A stretch of 64,000 nucleotides of DNA. Origin: Venturia oleaginea. Taxonomy: Eukaryota > Ascomycota > Dothideomycetes > Venturiales > Venturiaceae. The stretch covers positions 744,001 through 808,000 of the forward strand of contig JABMLP010000022.1 in NCBI GenBank assembly GCA_013176395.1. Reading direction: 5' to 3'. Shown here in pieces: positions 21,896 through 32,474 of this stretch. Below the pieces are notes generated by a model. It was not told the origin of the DNA. It searched no databases and saw nothing but the letters and a program-made list of their open reading frames with translations. The stretch's first letter is position 1. Every line of letters begins with the position of its first letter. The position numbers and the translations under genes are program-made.

Positions 21896-22291
21896 ATAAG
21901 TAGGATAAGTTATCTTATTACTGTATTCTCCTTTCTATTACTATAATCTTTGTTATCATTTGTACACATATATGTGTAGAAAATACTATTACTCCATTTA
22001 CCCTTCTATTACCACTTTCTTAGTCATTATCACAGTTATTTTCTAAGAGGGTGTGTTGAGTTGTTATACAGTTATTACCTATTTAGCTAATAACCCGGTC
22101 TACATGTTACGTACACGATTACAGCATGGCTTAACACGTCGTAATTATCACTCCTTACTTCTGCGTTATTAGTGTATTTATTCGTGTATATAGGATGCCT
22201 CAATCTCCTCGGTTTGAGACCTCATGCAGTCATCAATTTACCTCATTTGTGCCTTCCAACACCACGCAAATAAAGAGTCTGATTCGATATA
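21896..22291. other. AT-rich spacer
   Basis: Strongly AT-rich sequence between LTR copy B and the pogo remnant; possibly mutated repeat DNA. No gene. Confidence 0.4.
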
Positions 22292-23766
22292 ACGTGTTCC
22301 ACCACCGAGCTGGTCAACCCACCGAGCTGGTCAAAAAGGCTTGGCACGACCAACTCATGTTACGACTCTTCAATTTAATCGCTATTAACAATAGATTCTA
22401 AGTCCTTCGTGCTGCTATCTGATTCAGATGATATCTCGATATCTTTTTTACAAGTTCGCGCATTATGCCCAGTTGCGCCGCAGTTCCTACAGCGCCGTTG
22501 AGTTGGTCGGGCTATTTCTTGACCACCACTACCACGAGCCTTCTTTGATCCCTGAGGCGCGACAGACGCCTCGGCAGCTACCTGCGCTGCTACAGTCCCA
22601 TACTCTATAGTACCACCTTGCTGGATCCACTTCCTTTTGCGCCATTTTCGCTTCGTCATTACTGCCAATTGCTCTTCAAGCTCGCGGTTGCGCGCAACAA
22701 GTAGAGCGTTTTGGTGTAGCATCAATTCAGCGCCCTTGACAAGCTGGGAAAAGCCTGCCTGCGCAGTAACTGGTGACCGAGTAAAGGACTCGCTTACGAG
22801 CTTGGATTGGGATCCAAATTCAAGAGTATTGCTTGGAGTCTTCGACTGCCACGGCGTCTCCTGCGGTGGGTGTGCTGGTGGGGTACGTAGCCGTACTTCA
22901 AGGCGATCCAATACCACCTCCGCGTTGATAGGGACTAGCCCTACCATCTCAAAGGCCTTTCGACAGTTCTCTTCTGTAAACACGTCGAAAAACGCGTCTT
23001 TGAAGGCCGGGAGGAAGCCTTCTTTGTTGATATGGTAGACGCGTCGGCGTGCCAAGTCTCGAACTCGTTGAGAGTACTTGCACTTCAACGGCGAGAAACA
23101 GACCACATCAAGCGGCTGGAGGATATGCGATGAATGAGGTGGCATACAGAGCGTTATGATCTTATGTTCGAGGCAGTAGTCCTTGAAATCCTGGTTGAGA
23201 TGGCTCTCATGGCCGTCCAAGATGAGCAGCCTATACCCCCCCACTTGACGCGCCTTTGTATACGCGTCAAAGTGCTTCAACCACTCAAGACCAAGCGCGT
23301 TGTTTGTCCAGCCGTTCTCAGAGACCGAGAGCTTCCAATTCCGTGGTATATCTGCCTCCTCATACCACGCAGAGATGTGAACGCGTCCTTTGTAGATAAT
23401 GAATGACGGGGTCGCATACCCAGCGGCGCAGATGCTCTGGATAACTGTAACCCACTCGCGATCGCCTGGCTGGATCAAATTAGGCCGTGTACGTCTTTCA
23501 GAAGCTGTGACGACCTTCATTGACCCAATAACGCCCATCTAGAAGCCAATCTCGTCAAAGTTGTGCGTATCCTCGTCGTGGATGCCGTACTTTGCCTTAG
23601 TGTCTGCAACGAGCTTAACCACGCGCCAATAATCTCTGGATCTTCCTGTAGTATCCTCTGCCTATCCTTAGCTCGATTGAAGGCCATCTTGAGCTCATCT
23701 GAGCGCGTTATAAACCTCTCAGCCCAGTTTTTTCCCTACTGGCTCTCCACCGCGTACACCTTCTAA
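22292..23766 (-). mobile_element. Pogo (Fot1/Flipper-like) DNA transposon, 5'-truncated
   Basis: The left terminal repeat starts ACGTGTTCCACCACCGAG after TATA and carries two copies of CACCGAGCTGGTCAA. The transposase on the minus strand matches the element at 42796-44645 but ends abruptly near 23766, where similarity stops inside the N-terminal DNA-binding part. The right terminal repeat is missing; a short TAACGTG match near 23777 (reverse strand) may be its remnant. Confidence 0.8.
22375..23766 (-). pseudogene. Pogo-type DDE transposase, broken
   Basis: The open part (23538-22375, 387 residues from an internal Met) holds the catalytic core: LLILDGHESHLNQDFKDYC contains the second Asp, and LCMPPHSSHILQPLDVVCF is the hallmark of the Tc1/pogo DDE_1 domain. 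A tail follows with a CX2CX4HX4C zinc knuckle (CRNCGATGHNARTC) and an acidic Ser/Asp end. Upstream the frame is broken by a TAG in place of CAG directly before MGVIGS (about 23539) and by a 1-nt deletion near 23612 relative to the 43-44 kb copy. The helix-turn-helix N-terminus is absent. Cannot encode an active transposase. Confidence 0.85.
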
Positions 23767-24708
23767 AACTACGTCACGTTACTTAAGCGAACTCAACACC
23801 ATGGATTGAGCAATCACTCAATCTTTGAGGCTTCAACTGATTGATTGATTCATATATATCATAGCTTGATTGATGGCCTAAATAGGCCGATTTTCGCTCG
23901 CCTGACGGCTTCGATCAATCAATTCAATCGCTTATCGAACGCACTGATCTCGTGCACCATCCTTTCTTTGTATACTGTGATTCAACATGACGGCTTCCAT
24001 TCTTGGGTACTCGAACACATTCTGTTGGATCGGCTTTGTACACGTGTATGAAATAGTAATGAAATGATAATGTAACGATAATGAAATGATAATGAAATAA
24101 ACATATATGGATAAGTCTCTTGTATTCTTGATTGTTCTTGTTCTTCTTCGAACATTGAAGTATCCTTGAGATGCAGAAATTGCACCGCCCCTGTCGGTGC
24201 CAAGGATACGACACATTCCCTCCCCAGCTATTACTCCAAGTCTGAATGGTCTAGCCACGATTCACTATGGTCTTATGTCTCGCAGAGTCGAGTCACCAAT
24301 ATTGATACCGGTCTCACGGCCAAAATTGTGGGCCTAGGAAGACATCCTTATGTTCGCTTATGCTTGAGATCTTGGTACAATGGCGTTCGTGTGTTCCTGC
24401 AGCAAGCCTTGCCTGCCGTAGAAACACCACAAGTCTGAGTATTGCGAAAAGGTAGAACAATGTCGCATGGATTTGACTTCTTCCACTAACGTACGAGCCG
24501 TCGAATTGACATCGAGAATATACATTTCTGGCTATGTTATATGTTGAGAATCCATAGGAACTCTGAAGGCGTGGAAGCCCTTCCGCATGTACACAACATC
24601 GCTCATAATGTCTGAAACTATGTGACACGTCTTAGCGAGTCCAACATACGAGTAGACTACATACTCCATCACTTCTTTTCTCACACATTTGTCGACCTAT
24701 CACCAAAC
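23767..24708. other. Intergenic region with TGAT and AATGAAATGAT repeats
   Basis: Contains short (TGAT)n near 23840 and an imperfect AATGAAATGATAATG tandem at about 24046-24105. No coding frame supported. Confidence 0.5.
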
Positions 24709-25576
24709 ATGACAGACATAGCATTAGAGGTCCACAAGGCCGGACTGCGACGATTGCTCGACACCGGAAAGCACGCTGACCTCGTTCTACGCTGCACTGA
24801 GGATGGCAAGGGATTCAAAGTCCACAAGGCAATTGTCTGCGCTCAATCCAGGTTTTTTGAGAAGGCTTGTGAGCCAGATAGCTTCAAGCTATCTTTGTTT
24901 CCCACCACAAAGGCAGATTTTGTAAAGCGCTCTGTCAACTCAGCTCGACGATCTGATCGAACGTTATACGAGAGCTCATTGTTCGCTTGGATATGTAGCT
25001 GACACTCTCCAGGAAGGGAAAGAAAACCACATCAACCTCACTAGCAGCAATTCATCAATCATCTCCATCCTCCTGAACTACCTTTATATCCACGTGAAGA
25101 AATGTGGCCTGAGGTGTCCAAGAACATCAGAAGTCAGTCGCTGGACATTCTGGAGGATCGATCTCTATGTCTTGATAAAGATAGGTTCTGTTTTTCCAAC
25201 TCGTTTCCCTTTCTAGAGACCGAGGCCATGAGGGCTTTAGCACTATTCTATCATTATGTATGCATTATAAGGAACTATTGGGAATCTGGACTCGCTTTCC
25301 GATTTTGTGAACCGCACTATGACTCTGAACGATCTCTCCATTGACAACGAAACCGCCATCTGTACACTTCACGAGATAGTTCTGAGCACCATAATCGAGC
25401 ATGTATCAGAACTTATCACTTCCGGGCTTGAAGGCACTGCAACACCGCTCGCCAAGTTTATAGACGATAACCCCGAATTCAGCAAGGACATCGCCATACG
25501 ATTACTCTCTGACAAGGAGAAATCGAAGAACAGAATCAACAAGATACGGCCGGGTGACAGGGTGAGATGTACATGA
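24709..25576 (+). pseudogene. BTB/POZ domain protein, apparently decayed
   Basis: The first exon starts MTDIALEVHKAG and reads HADLVLRCTEDGKGFKVHKA then AQSRFFEKAC, the core BTB pattern. The next BTB block, EGKENHINLTSSNSS with ISILLNYLYIH, resumes at 25012 after CTCTCCAG. The expected donor after SFK is CTATCT instead of GTATCT. A second intron (GTTCTG..TTTCTAG, ending at about 25216) would join YVLIKI to ETEAMRALALFY, the usual Y-x-LADKY segment. Later a 1-nt frame slip separates WESGLAF from DFVNRTMTLNDLS, which leads to the C-terminal domain (LSTIIEHVSELI). A lost donor plus a frameshift suggest a pseudogene. BTB proteins of this kind in fungi have mostly unknown roles. Confidence 0.6.
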
Positions 25577-25660
25577 GCATGCTGAATGATGGGCGCGAGC
25601 GAAAAGCTCGGGAGAAGGAGTCCAAACAGGATTTAAGCTGCACGGTTATCGAGAGGATCA

Positions 25661-26963
25661 TCAACTGGAGCTAGAGGACATGGATGAGGATCTTGGGCGT
25701 TTGCAACTCTGCCTTGGAGCAGAGGTCATGCGAGTCTGGTACAGGCTATGAACTGGTGATCGAGCCTGCAGAAATTTCAGTAAATCCCTTGGAAGCCTGT
25801 CCAAAATTGAGTAGCTTGAGCAGACTGCGTAATGGTAAAGAAGAATAGCATACCTAAAAATTACATGAGGGGACGAAAATACTATACCCTGACAATGCGT
25901 AACGTTCTGCCCACTAGCTCGAGCCAAAATATTCCAGACAATAGTATTGGCCTTTTGATACTCTTCCGAATTCACATCTGCAGAGGTAGAAGAAGTAGCC
26001 AGGACATTGAATAAATCCTGGACTCTCCATCCAATCATTTTCTCTGCGCTGAAACATTCTGCCAAGGAGAGGAGTAGTAAAACGTGTTTTTGGTAGTATT
26101 TCGCTCCGTTGAAGCCGTCGAGTTCGGGTTCCTGGAGAAAGCAGATTCGTGGCCATGCGACGATTTGACTAATGTAATCCATAATTTTCTCCGGGGCCGC
26201 GGACTATTCCTAACCAAAACCGTTGGGAGCGGCGTATGCGGCTTTTATGTCTACGGGGATTGGTGTGAGGGGGGGCGAGTTAGTGAGGCTGGATGCGGTT
26301 TTTTTTTCTTTTCTAGATGTGAGTGAAAAGACCTTGCTAGGCTTTAGTAAGAGCGATTGTTTTCGAGATGCTATGAAGTAGTTTCCGATTGTATGTGGAC
26401 GCGAATCAGACTTTTAGTCTTGGGAGAGATAGCGCTTTATGAGGGCATAACCGGTGATGCATGTTCGCAACGCAAACTTTGTATGGGGTGCTCAGGTCTT
26501 CAAGTAGAGTACAGCAAACGTTGTCCGTTTTCTGAACTGTAATACAACTAACGTCCATGAATACACCACCATATTGCCACAGTGAGGCACCCCTCAGTAA
26601 ATCGGCAGAATGCTGTCTAGAAGTAGACCCATTCGTTTCGCCTTGTACAAAGGCGTCAGGAAGCAGATTATTGTCGACATATTTCAGCGCATAATTCTCA
26701 CTTTCGGGATTAGAATCGAGAACGCGGACAGTCCACGAAGGCCTGTTGAGACGCACCCAATTTATGATGTTACGTTGATTCCATGGATGCATGCCGCGGA
26801 GACCAGAATGCCAAAATGTCCATTTGTTCTTTTCTGAGTTTATGATGGGTATGAATCTGGCAAGAGAATCCACAATCTCGGTATCGTTAGGAGTGTCGAG
26901 GGCCTCAATTAAGTGCAACTGATATTGGAACTCGGCAGGGATTTGGTGCTTCTGAGAATGCAT
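25661..26963 (-). pseudogene. Capsule-synthesis-type glycosyltransferase, internally deleted
   Basis: The 5' part begins at the Met at 26963 and shows KWTFWHSGLRGMHPWNQRN, RPSWTVRVLD and SADLLRGASLWQYGGVFMDV, the fungal Caps_synth/GT32-like signature with the GGVFMD nucleotide-sugar site. The frame stops at 26406 shortly after STPYKVCVANMH. Family-type sequence reappears downstream in another frame (TIGNYFIASRKQ, about 26370), and then MDYISQIVAWPRICFLQEPE with DGFNGAKYYQKHV from about 26182. The middle of the protein that normally joins these parts is missing, and the C-terminus after SGQNVTHCQG is unrecognisable. An upstream Met at 27137 would add a hydrophobic leader. Best read as a degenerate gene for a Golgi or cytoplasmic sugar transferase. 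Confidence 0.7.
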
Positions 26964-28229
26964 CTTTGAAAAAAGATAAATTAGAAAAAGGATACAGCTA
27001 GGATGAGGAACAGAAATGATATGGAGATGCAAGAGGAAGTTTGAAAATTTAGTAGGATAGACAGATTCGATATTGGGATTACGAGGAGAACAGGAGTCCA
27101 GTGGTTCAATTGCAGAAGAAGAGCCTGTATTGTACAAACTACAAGCTTGTCCAAGTGCTGCGTTGCTTCCTAGATTCCAGCATTTCCGGTAGTGGCATTG
27201 TGTGGACCGTCACGATTATTATGGCGGTTCCTGGCCATACTAAGACTACCTATCCACGAATTCATTCATCTCCTTAATACTCTTGATATACAGAAAGACG
27301 ATGCTGATGGAGACGGTTCTTGGACCAAGGTAAGAGGACTTCAGAAGTAGGAAAAGAATCGATGGATTGAATAGCTTCAGTGGCATAATTCCTGAACGCC
27401 TCTTACCGTTCTTGAGGGACGGAGAAATCAGTACGACAGTGATGCAGACGATAGCTGAGCGATTTCGAGTGAAGAAAGGAGGAAGGTAAAAGGGAAGTGG
27501 AAAACTTTAAAGAGATTCGGACCAGTCTCGGCATCGGCACGGAACGGGATTATCTCCTCTCTATTCTAACCTCCCCAATCTCCATCAGACCCTCTCCTTT
27601 CACCAACCAACCGTTCCTAATCCTCCAAACTCCAAAGCAATAAATTCAAGTCCACGATCAACTCTCACAATCCGTATGCCTCATACTCGGAGCGTACCCA
27701 ATATACCGTCGAGTCGACAACAACAGCAAAATCTCTTCGACCTCGCGGTATCCCATGTTCGGACTACAAGCGTGGCTAGGATACTTTGACTTCGGTGTCT
27801 TGTAACCATCGTGGTGCTCAAAACTAAAACGACATTGTATTCTACCAAATCGAATCGCCGAAGTAATCTAATATACTTAAGTCCATTCACGTGCTATGCT
27901 AATTCCCAGTCGTCTTTTCAACTAAACATTGATGTGTTATTGAATGTGCTTTGAGAGGTTCTGTATTGATACTACTATAGCCGTTTGTTCGATGCATGCT
28001 CGCTTTATTCCGTGGATAATAACAATTACGCCTGGAGATAGTAGCTTTCTAAGTCGAGATGAATGTTGATAAATGTCTGGCAATTTCAAAGAAGAACTAT
28101 GGCAGGAATGTATCGATATTGATAGAATTTTCGAGGTATTGCATCAGGGTACGCGGATTCCTGGCGGGCATGGATTGATGAGACTGTTATGCTGCGAAGG
28201 TATCAAATTTGCAAAGTCCAATGATAGGA
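26964..28229. other. Intergenic region
   Basis: About 1.3 kb with only short frames; no gene supported. Confidence 0.5.
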
Positions 28230-29258
28230 TCACAAAAGTACATCCATCACCACTTCCCCAACCCCATCTCGAGCCCTCGCGCCTTCGACTCCATCCAAAT
28301 TCACAAAAACCGCAAAGGCAACATCATCCCTTAACCACACACCAGTAGCAAACCCAGAAACATGTCCTTTAAATTGTAACACCTCTTTCCCCTCCCTCAC
28401 CAACACATCAAACCCAGTCTCCACAAATGTTCCTCCCGGTGCTAACTCATACATCTCCCCATTCCTCCTCCTCTCCTCTAGGCAAAATCTCAAATAAACA
28501 ATAATATCATGTAAATCAGCATAAACACCCAACGCAGGAAACGTAGCCGCACAATCCAGCCATGGTGTCTTTTCTCCGTCTCCGAACGGCTTCCCGGGAG
28601 CAAAATGCGGAAAAGGACATTCCTCAGATTTTCCCTTTCCCGGTCTCCCAACCCCCGCCCTCACCATCGGCACTTTACCAAAAAAATACCTCTCCAAAAG
28701 TTCCTCCCACGTTTTCTTCGTAGCCGTTTCAGCGATGAAAACAAGAATGAGGAAATTAATCACATTCCTGCATGCCACACCTCCCGGTTTTTGCCCAGAT
28801 GCTTGCGAAAGCACACAAATACCGAGATTACGTCGTCCCTCACGTCCACCAAATCCCATGATTTCCCGTGAGAAAACGCCGTTATTGATTTCGGGGAGTT
28901 TGGTGGTTAGGCCCGTGATGTGGGTTGCGACCATTTCTATTGTTGTTTCTTTGTGCCCGTCGTGGATGGGGATGTTGGGGAGGAGAGAAGAGATTTTGGT
29001 ATTCCAGGTGAAGAGGTTTTGGGTTATCAGGCGGGAGAAGATAGGGGGAATGAGTGTTGAGGTTAGGGGTCCGAGCATGTAGAGGTCTGATGATGTTATG
29101 GGGGTTTTGGAGCCATGTTTGCGGGCGCCGTGGCAAATTGTTTGGGAGGTTGTTTGAGAGGCGACGGCGAGGGATATTGATGGGGCGGTGTGGGAGGAGA
29201 GGATGGTGCAGAGGCGTTTAGAGAGTGTAGTCTTTAGGTCGTAGTTGGAGTTTGACAT
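28230..29258 (-). CDS. Beta-lactamase-fold (class C-like) protein lacking the catalytic motifs
   Basis: Single-exon frame of about 342 residues from the Met at 29258 (MSNSNYDLKTTLSKRL). Layout follows the serine beta-lactamase/transpeptidase family: an N-terminal strand SISLAVASQTTS, then ITSSDLYMLGPLTS where the SxxK motif is expected, a middle NVINFLILVFIAETATKKTWEELL-type helix, and a C-terminal HVSGFATGVWLRDDVAFAVFVNL hairpin. The canonical Ser-x-x-Lys is not present (S-x-x-Y-like at that place), and the YxN motif reads CRN. Either a pseudoenzyme or an early-stage pseudogene whose frame is still open. An upstream in-frame Met at 29414 would add 52 residues but gives no signal peptide. Neighbour on the same strand is the CmcJ-like hydroxylase gene. 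Confidence 0.65.
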   Translation of the reverse strand: MSNSNYDLKTTLSKRLCTILSSHTAPSISLAVASQTTSQTICHGARKHGSKTPITSSDLYMLGPLTSTLIPPIFSRLITQNLFTWNTKISSLLPNIPIHDGHKETTIEMVATHITGLTTKLPEINNGVFSREIMGFGGREGRRNLGICVLSQASGQKPGGVACRNVINFLILVFIAETATKKTWEELLERYFFGKVPMVRAGVGRPGKGKSEECPFPHFAPGKPFGDGEKTPWLDCAATFPALGVYADLHDIIVYLRFCLEERRRNGEMYELAPGGTFVETGFDVLVREGKEVLQFKGHVSGFATGVWLRDDVAFAVFVNLDGVEGARARDGVGEVVMDVLL

Positions 29259-29492
29259 TGCTGACGTCTGCAATGGATGTTTCGCAAAGCAGAAAGAAGG
29301 GGAGATTGGCTCTTGTACGTGTGGGTATGCAATTGTTTGAGGTATACATATACCTTTAATTACAACAAATAACACATCCCGGATCGTTGTCGCGTTAGCA
29401 AATCTTCTGTACATTTAGAAGCCTGCGTCCCATCTTGCCTAGTACATATCACTCAGCTCGTTGTCACAATTTTTCCGTGCTCATGCCATACC

Positions 29493-30439
29493 TCAATAGA
29501 ACAACATAGCCCTTGCCTCGATACTCTCCCTCGGCGCCTTGTCCTCCTCATCCGCATCCGAAAATGCACTATGCGGTACCCTCGTCTCCTTACAGGAAGT
29601 TTCCGTATCGAAAGCCTTGAACAGCAGAACCTCGTTTGGTTCCTGCTTGTACTTGTAATACCACTGATGGTAAGGACGGTACTTTACACCAAATTTAGTG
29701 CCCGATTCTTCAGGTGTGGTGTATGGCATGTAGACGAGGTCGCTTTCAGGGACGGCGGAGGCGATACCGAAGGGATCTTTTAGGATAGTTTTGATAGGAC
29801 GCCAGATCTGGATTTAATTAAGCAGGCAATCGTACCAGAAAGGATGATCTTACGTTCAAGACTTGATATCGTCCTTTGAGAAGCGATTCGGCATCTGAGC
29901 CTGTGTGTTTAACGACAAGTTCTTTAGCGGCGTCTTCGGCCGAAAAGCGATCGAGGTGAACCGTTTTAACCGTTGGTCGAGCTGCAAGTTGTCTATCTGG
30001 GGCTTTCTTGTGGTCGAGTGTTTGGCTCAGGCGAGTGATATGGTTGAATACGACGACCCGTTTGCAACCAGTGCTGAGTTTGGAGCCCTCGATCAGCCAA
30101 CTTTTGCGTCCACGGATGCCAACTGGGCCATACTTACACCTCCAATAGCAGCTTTTCAAGCTCGGGATAATATTCCTCCTCCACGGTAGCTCGATCCCAC
30201 CACCCATTCACTTTAGAGACTTGGTTGACGAGTTGAAACCCATAATCATCGAGGGTATACTTCGCTTCGTCGCCTGTGATGTCGTTGATGACAGCACTAT
30301 ATGGCTTTCCTACATGTGTATATGGACATACACCACCTTCTTCATCGTGGTAGAACAAAGTAGTTGGGAGGTCGTGTTTCATGTTGGTTGCAATTTTCCT
30401 TCCGAAGACGAGACCGGGTCGACTCTTGTATTGGGTCAT
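29493..30439 (-). CDS. CmcJ/NvfI-like hydroxylase/desaturase (AsaB family)
   Basis: Three exons: 30439-30140, 30087-29854 and 29807-29493, about 282 residues. The N-terminus has TLFYHDEEGGVCPYT. The middle has RVVVFNHITR and then TVKTVHLDRFSAEDAAKEL. The second junction restores GRYQVLNIWRPIKT. The C-terminus has KYRPYHQWYYKYK, FDTE, VPHSAF, and ends RESIEARAMLFY. This is the signature order of the fungal CmcJ/NvfI/AsaB family, non-heme iron, 2-oxoglutarate-type hydroxylases or desaturases often found in secondary metabolism. The first donor is GTGTAA with acceptor ATCGAG, chosen because it alone keeps the frame into EGSKLSTGCKRVVVFNH. No biosynthetic partner genes are adjacent, so its substrate is unknown. 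Confidence 0.82.
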
Positions 30440-30855
30440 TTTCGGCTATGCCAGCTAGCTTTCTGGTGCCGGTACGCGAGAAATGTAATTGCGGGACTTT
30501 GGCAAGTGACTTTGTGTACGCGACATAGACGCGAACGAGTGCGAGATAAAGCGTACAGGTAGCATCGTTGCAGACCGGTCCGAGAATAGATTGGCTACTC
30601 ACGTGGGAGACCTAGCATCGAGATTCGAGATACCTTATGAGATAAGAGAGAGCACAATAAATCCATTCCTAAATCCCGGAAAATGGAGAACGGCGTACGA
30701 GACTACATGAAGAGCCAGCAGTATGTGGGATCTGATGTACCTACCTGTGGGTGCGTGGGCTGCTGTGTCGAGAGAGGTTATGGTGCTCGAACGTCAGTAG
30801 GCGAAAAAGCCTACACAAAGAAGAACGATTTTGATGATACAGATGCTGGATGGGA

Positions 30856-32461
30856 TTGATTGATTGATTGATTGATTTTATCCTACTCGGTTGCAGCCGC
30901 TTAATCACGCAGCTATGTCCGGTTAGGAGGACTTCATCAGACAGCCGACACGTGATAGATTATATAATCCACCGCGCCCCACTTCGCCCCGTTCACTGAA
31001 ACAAGACCAGCTGTCCCCTCCGTCCTCCCTCTTTTCCCTTAACCAGTATCTCCAAATGCCCGCTGGCTCTTGTAGATACTGGTTATTCTGCTAGTATATC
31101 TGTGCTATGTAGACTCAAGAGGCAATGCCTCGTGTTTCGCTATCCTTCTACCTACAGTCTCCCTCTAATGCTCAGCTTGTCTATCTGTTTCGCCTTATCC
31201 CTCAAGGCCAATGGGTTCCCTAAGTATGTTTCTGCTTGTGAAAGTTGCCTTGCACCAGATTCCTATGCGGCGGTGTATTTGGTTGTGTGATGCTGGAGAC
31301 AATAGTAACCATCGTAGTCGTGATTTCGCTGCTTGGGTGTGATACTCCGGGTATGCCCGTGGACGAGGCTGTCTGGTAGCTGCCGTATTGTATGGCGCCG
31401 ATCGTGCTATAGACCTGCCGTCTTATAGTCGGAGCCTATCTGCTGCTAGTCGCTCTCCCTACTTGCTATATCGCGCTCCTACTCTTGCCAATGCCATAAC
31501 TGGGACGCAACAGTCTGGGGAGAGGCTCAAGGCTACGTCTGCTGGCTTGTAGGGAGGGGATTTGCCGCCAATAAGCTCCTTCTATACGTCCTTACTGCTT
31601 ACTGTGTTGCGCACCTACTCTTGCCAATGCCATAACTGGGACGCAACAGTTTGGGGAGAGGCTCAAGGCTCTGGACATCAGCTTACAGCAGGACGGTTTG
31701 CGGAGACGATAGTAGATGAGGTTCTCTAGCAGCTGCCGTATCGTGTCGCACCGATTGTGTTGTAGACCTGTCGTCTTATAGTCGGAGCCTATCTGCTGCC
31801 AGTCGCTCTCCCTGCTTGCTATATCGCGCACCTACTCTTGCCACTGCCATAACTGGGACGCAACAGTCTGGGGAGAGGCTCAAGGCTACGTCTGCTAGCT
31901 TACAGGGAGGGGATTTGCCGCCAATAGGCTCCTTCTATGCGTCCTTACTACTTACTGTGTCGCGCACCTACTCTTGCCAATGCCATAACTGGGACGCAAC
32001 AGTTTGGGGAGAGGCTCAAGGCTCTGGGCAACAGCTTGTAGCAGGACGGTTTGCCAAGACGTTGGGAGAGATTGTCTAGTCGTTGCAGTGGTGTGTGGTG
32101 CCGATTGTTGCACACCGGGCGTCTGGTGTTTGAGTTGTGTTGAAGGTATTGCCGTTCTAGCAGTGACTCGTCGACTCGGAGCGTTGCAGTGTCATCTGGG
32201 GTGATGGACTAGCCGGGAGATAGTGACTAGATGGTTGCTGTTATCTTTGGTGGACGCATCGTTCGTGTAGCTTGCTCATGTATTCGTCTGCTTGCTCTGC
32301 GGTGGCCGCGACGGCGACTCTAGAGATATCTCATCGACGCTGAGGGACGCGCGATGGCCTCTAGAGGCCGGAGCGGCCACTGGCAAAGGTGTTTTGATGA
32401 TCCTTAGATGATACTTCTGTAAATTCCAAAAATTGAGTTCTCGCTGTGTGTGCTGTTTTTT
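30856..32461 (-). mobile_element. SINE-like non-LTR element, copy 2 (1,606 bp, inverted)
   Basis: Inverted copy of the element at 1680-2932. On the plus strand it runs from (TTGA)n followed by TTTTATCCTACTCGG to GCTGTGTGTGCTGTTTTTT. Both flanks read ATGCTGGATGGGA, a perfect 13-bp target duplication (30843-30855 and 32462-32474). It is 353 bp longer than copy 1 because of one extra internal repeat unit. In the sense orientation (minus) it ends in (AATC)n, as expected for target-primed integration. The conserved small frames are too short and cysteine/valine-rich to be credible proteins. Confidence 0.8.
31491..32030. repeat. Internal ~350-bp tandem repeat within SINE-like copy 2
   Basis: The block ACTCTTGCCAATGCCATAAC + TGGGACGCAACAGT + TGGGGAGAGGCTCAAGGCT begins at 31491, 31617, 31834 and 31970. 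Alternating spacings (126, 217 and 136 nt) mean a higher-order unit of about 343-353 bp present twice. Copy 1 has the unit once (about 2110-2330, antisense reading). The 353-bp length difference between the element copies matches one unit. Confidence 0.75.
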
Positions 32462-32474
32462 ATGCTGGATGGGA

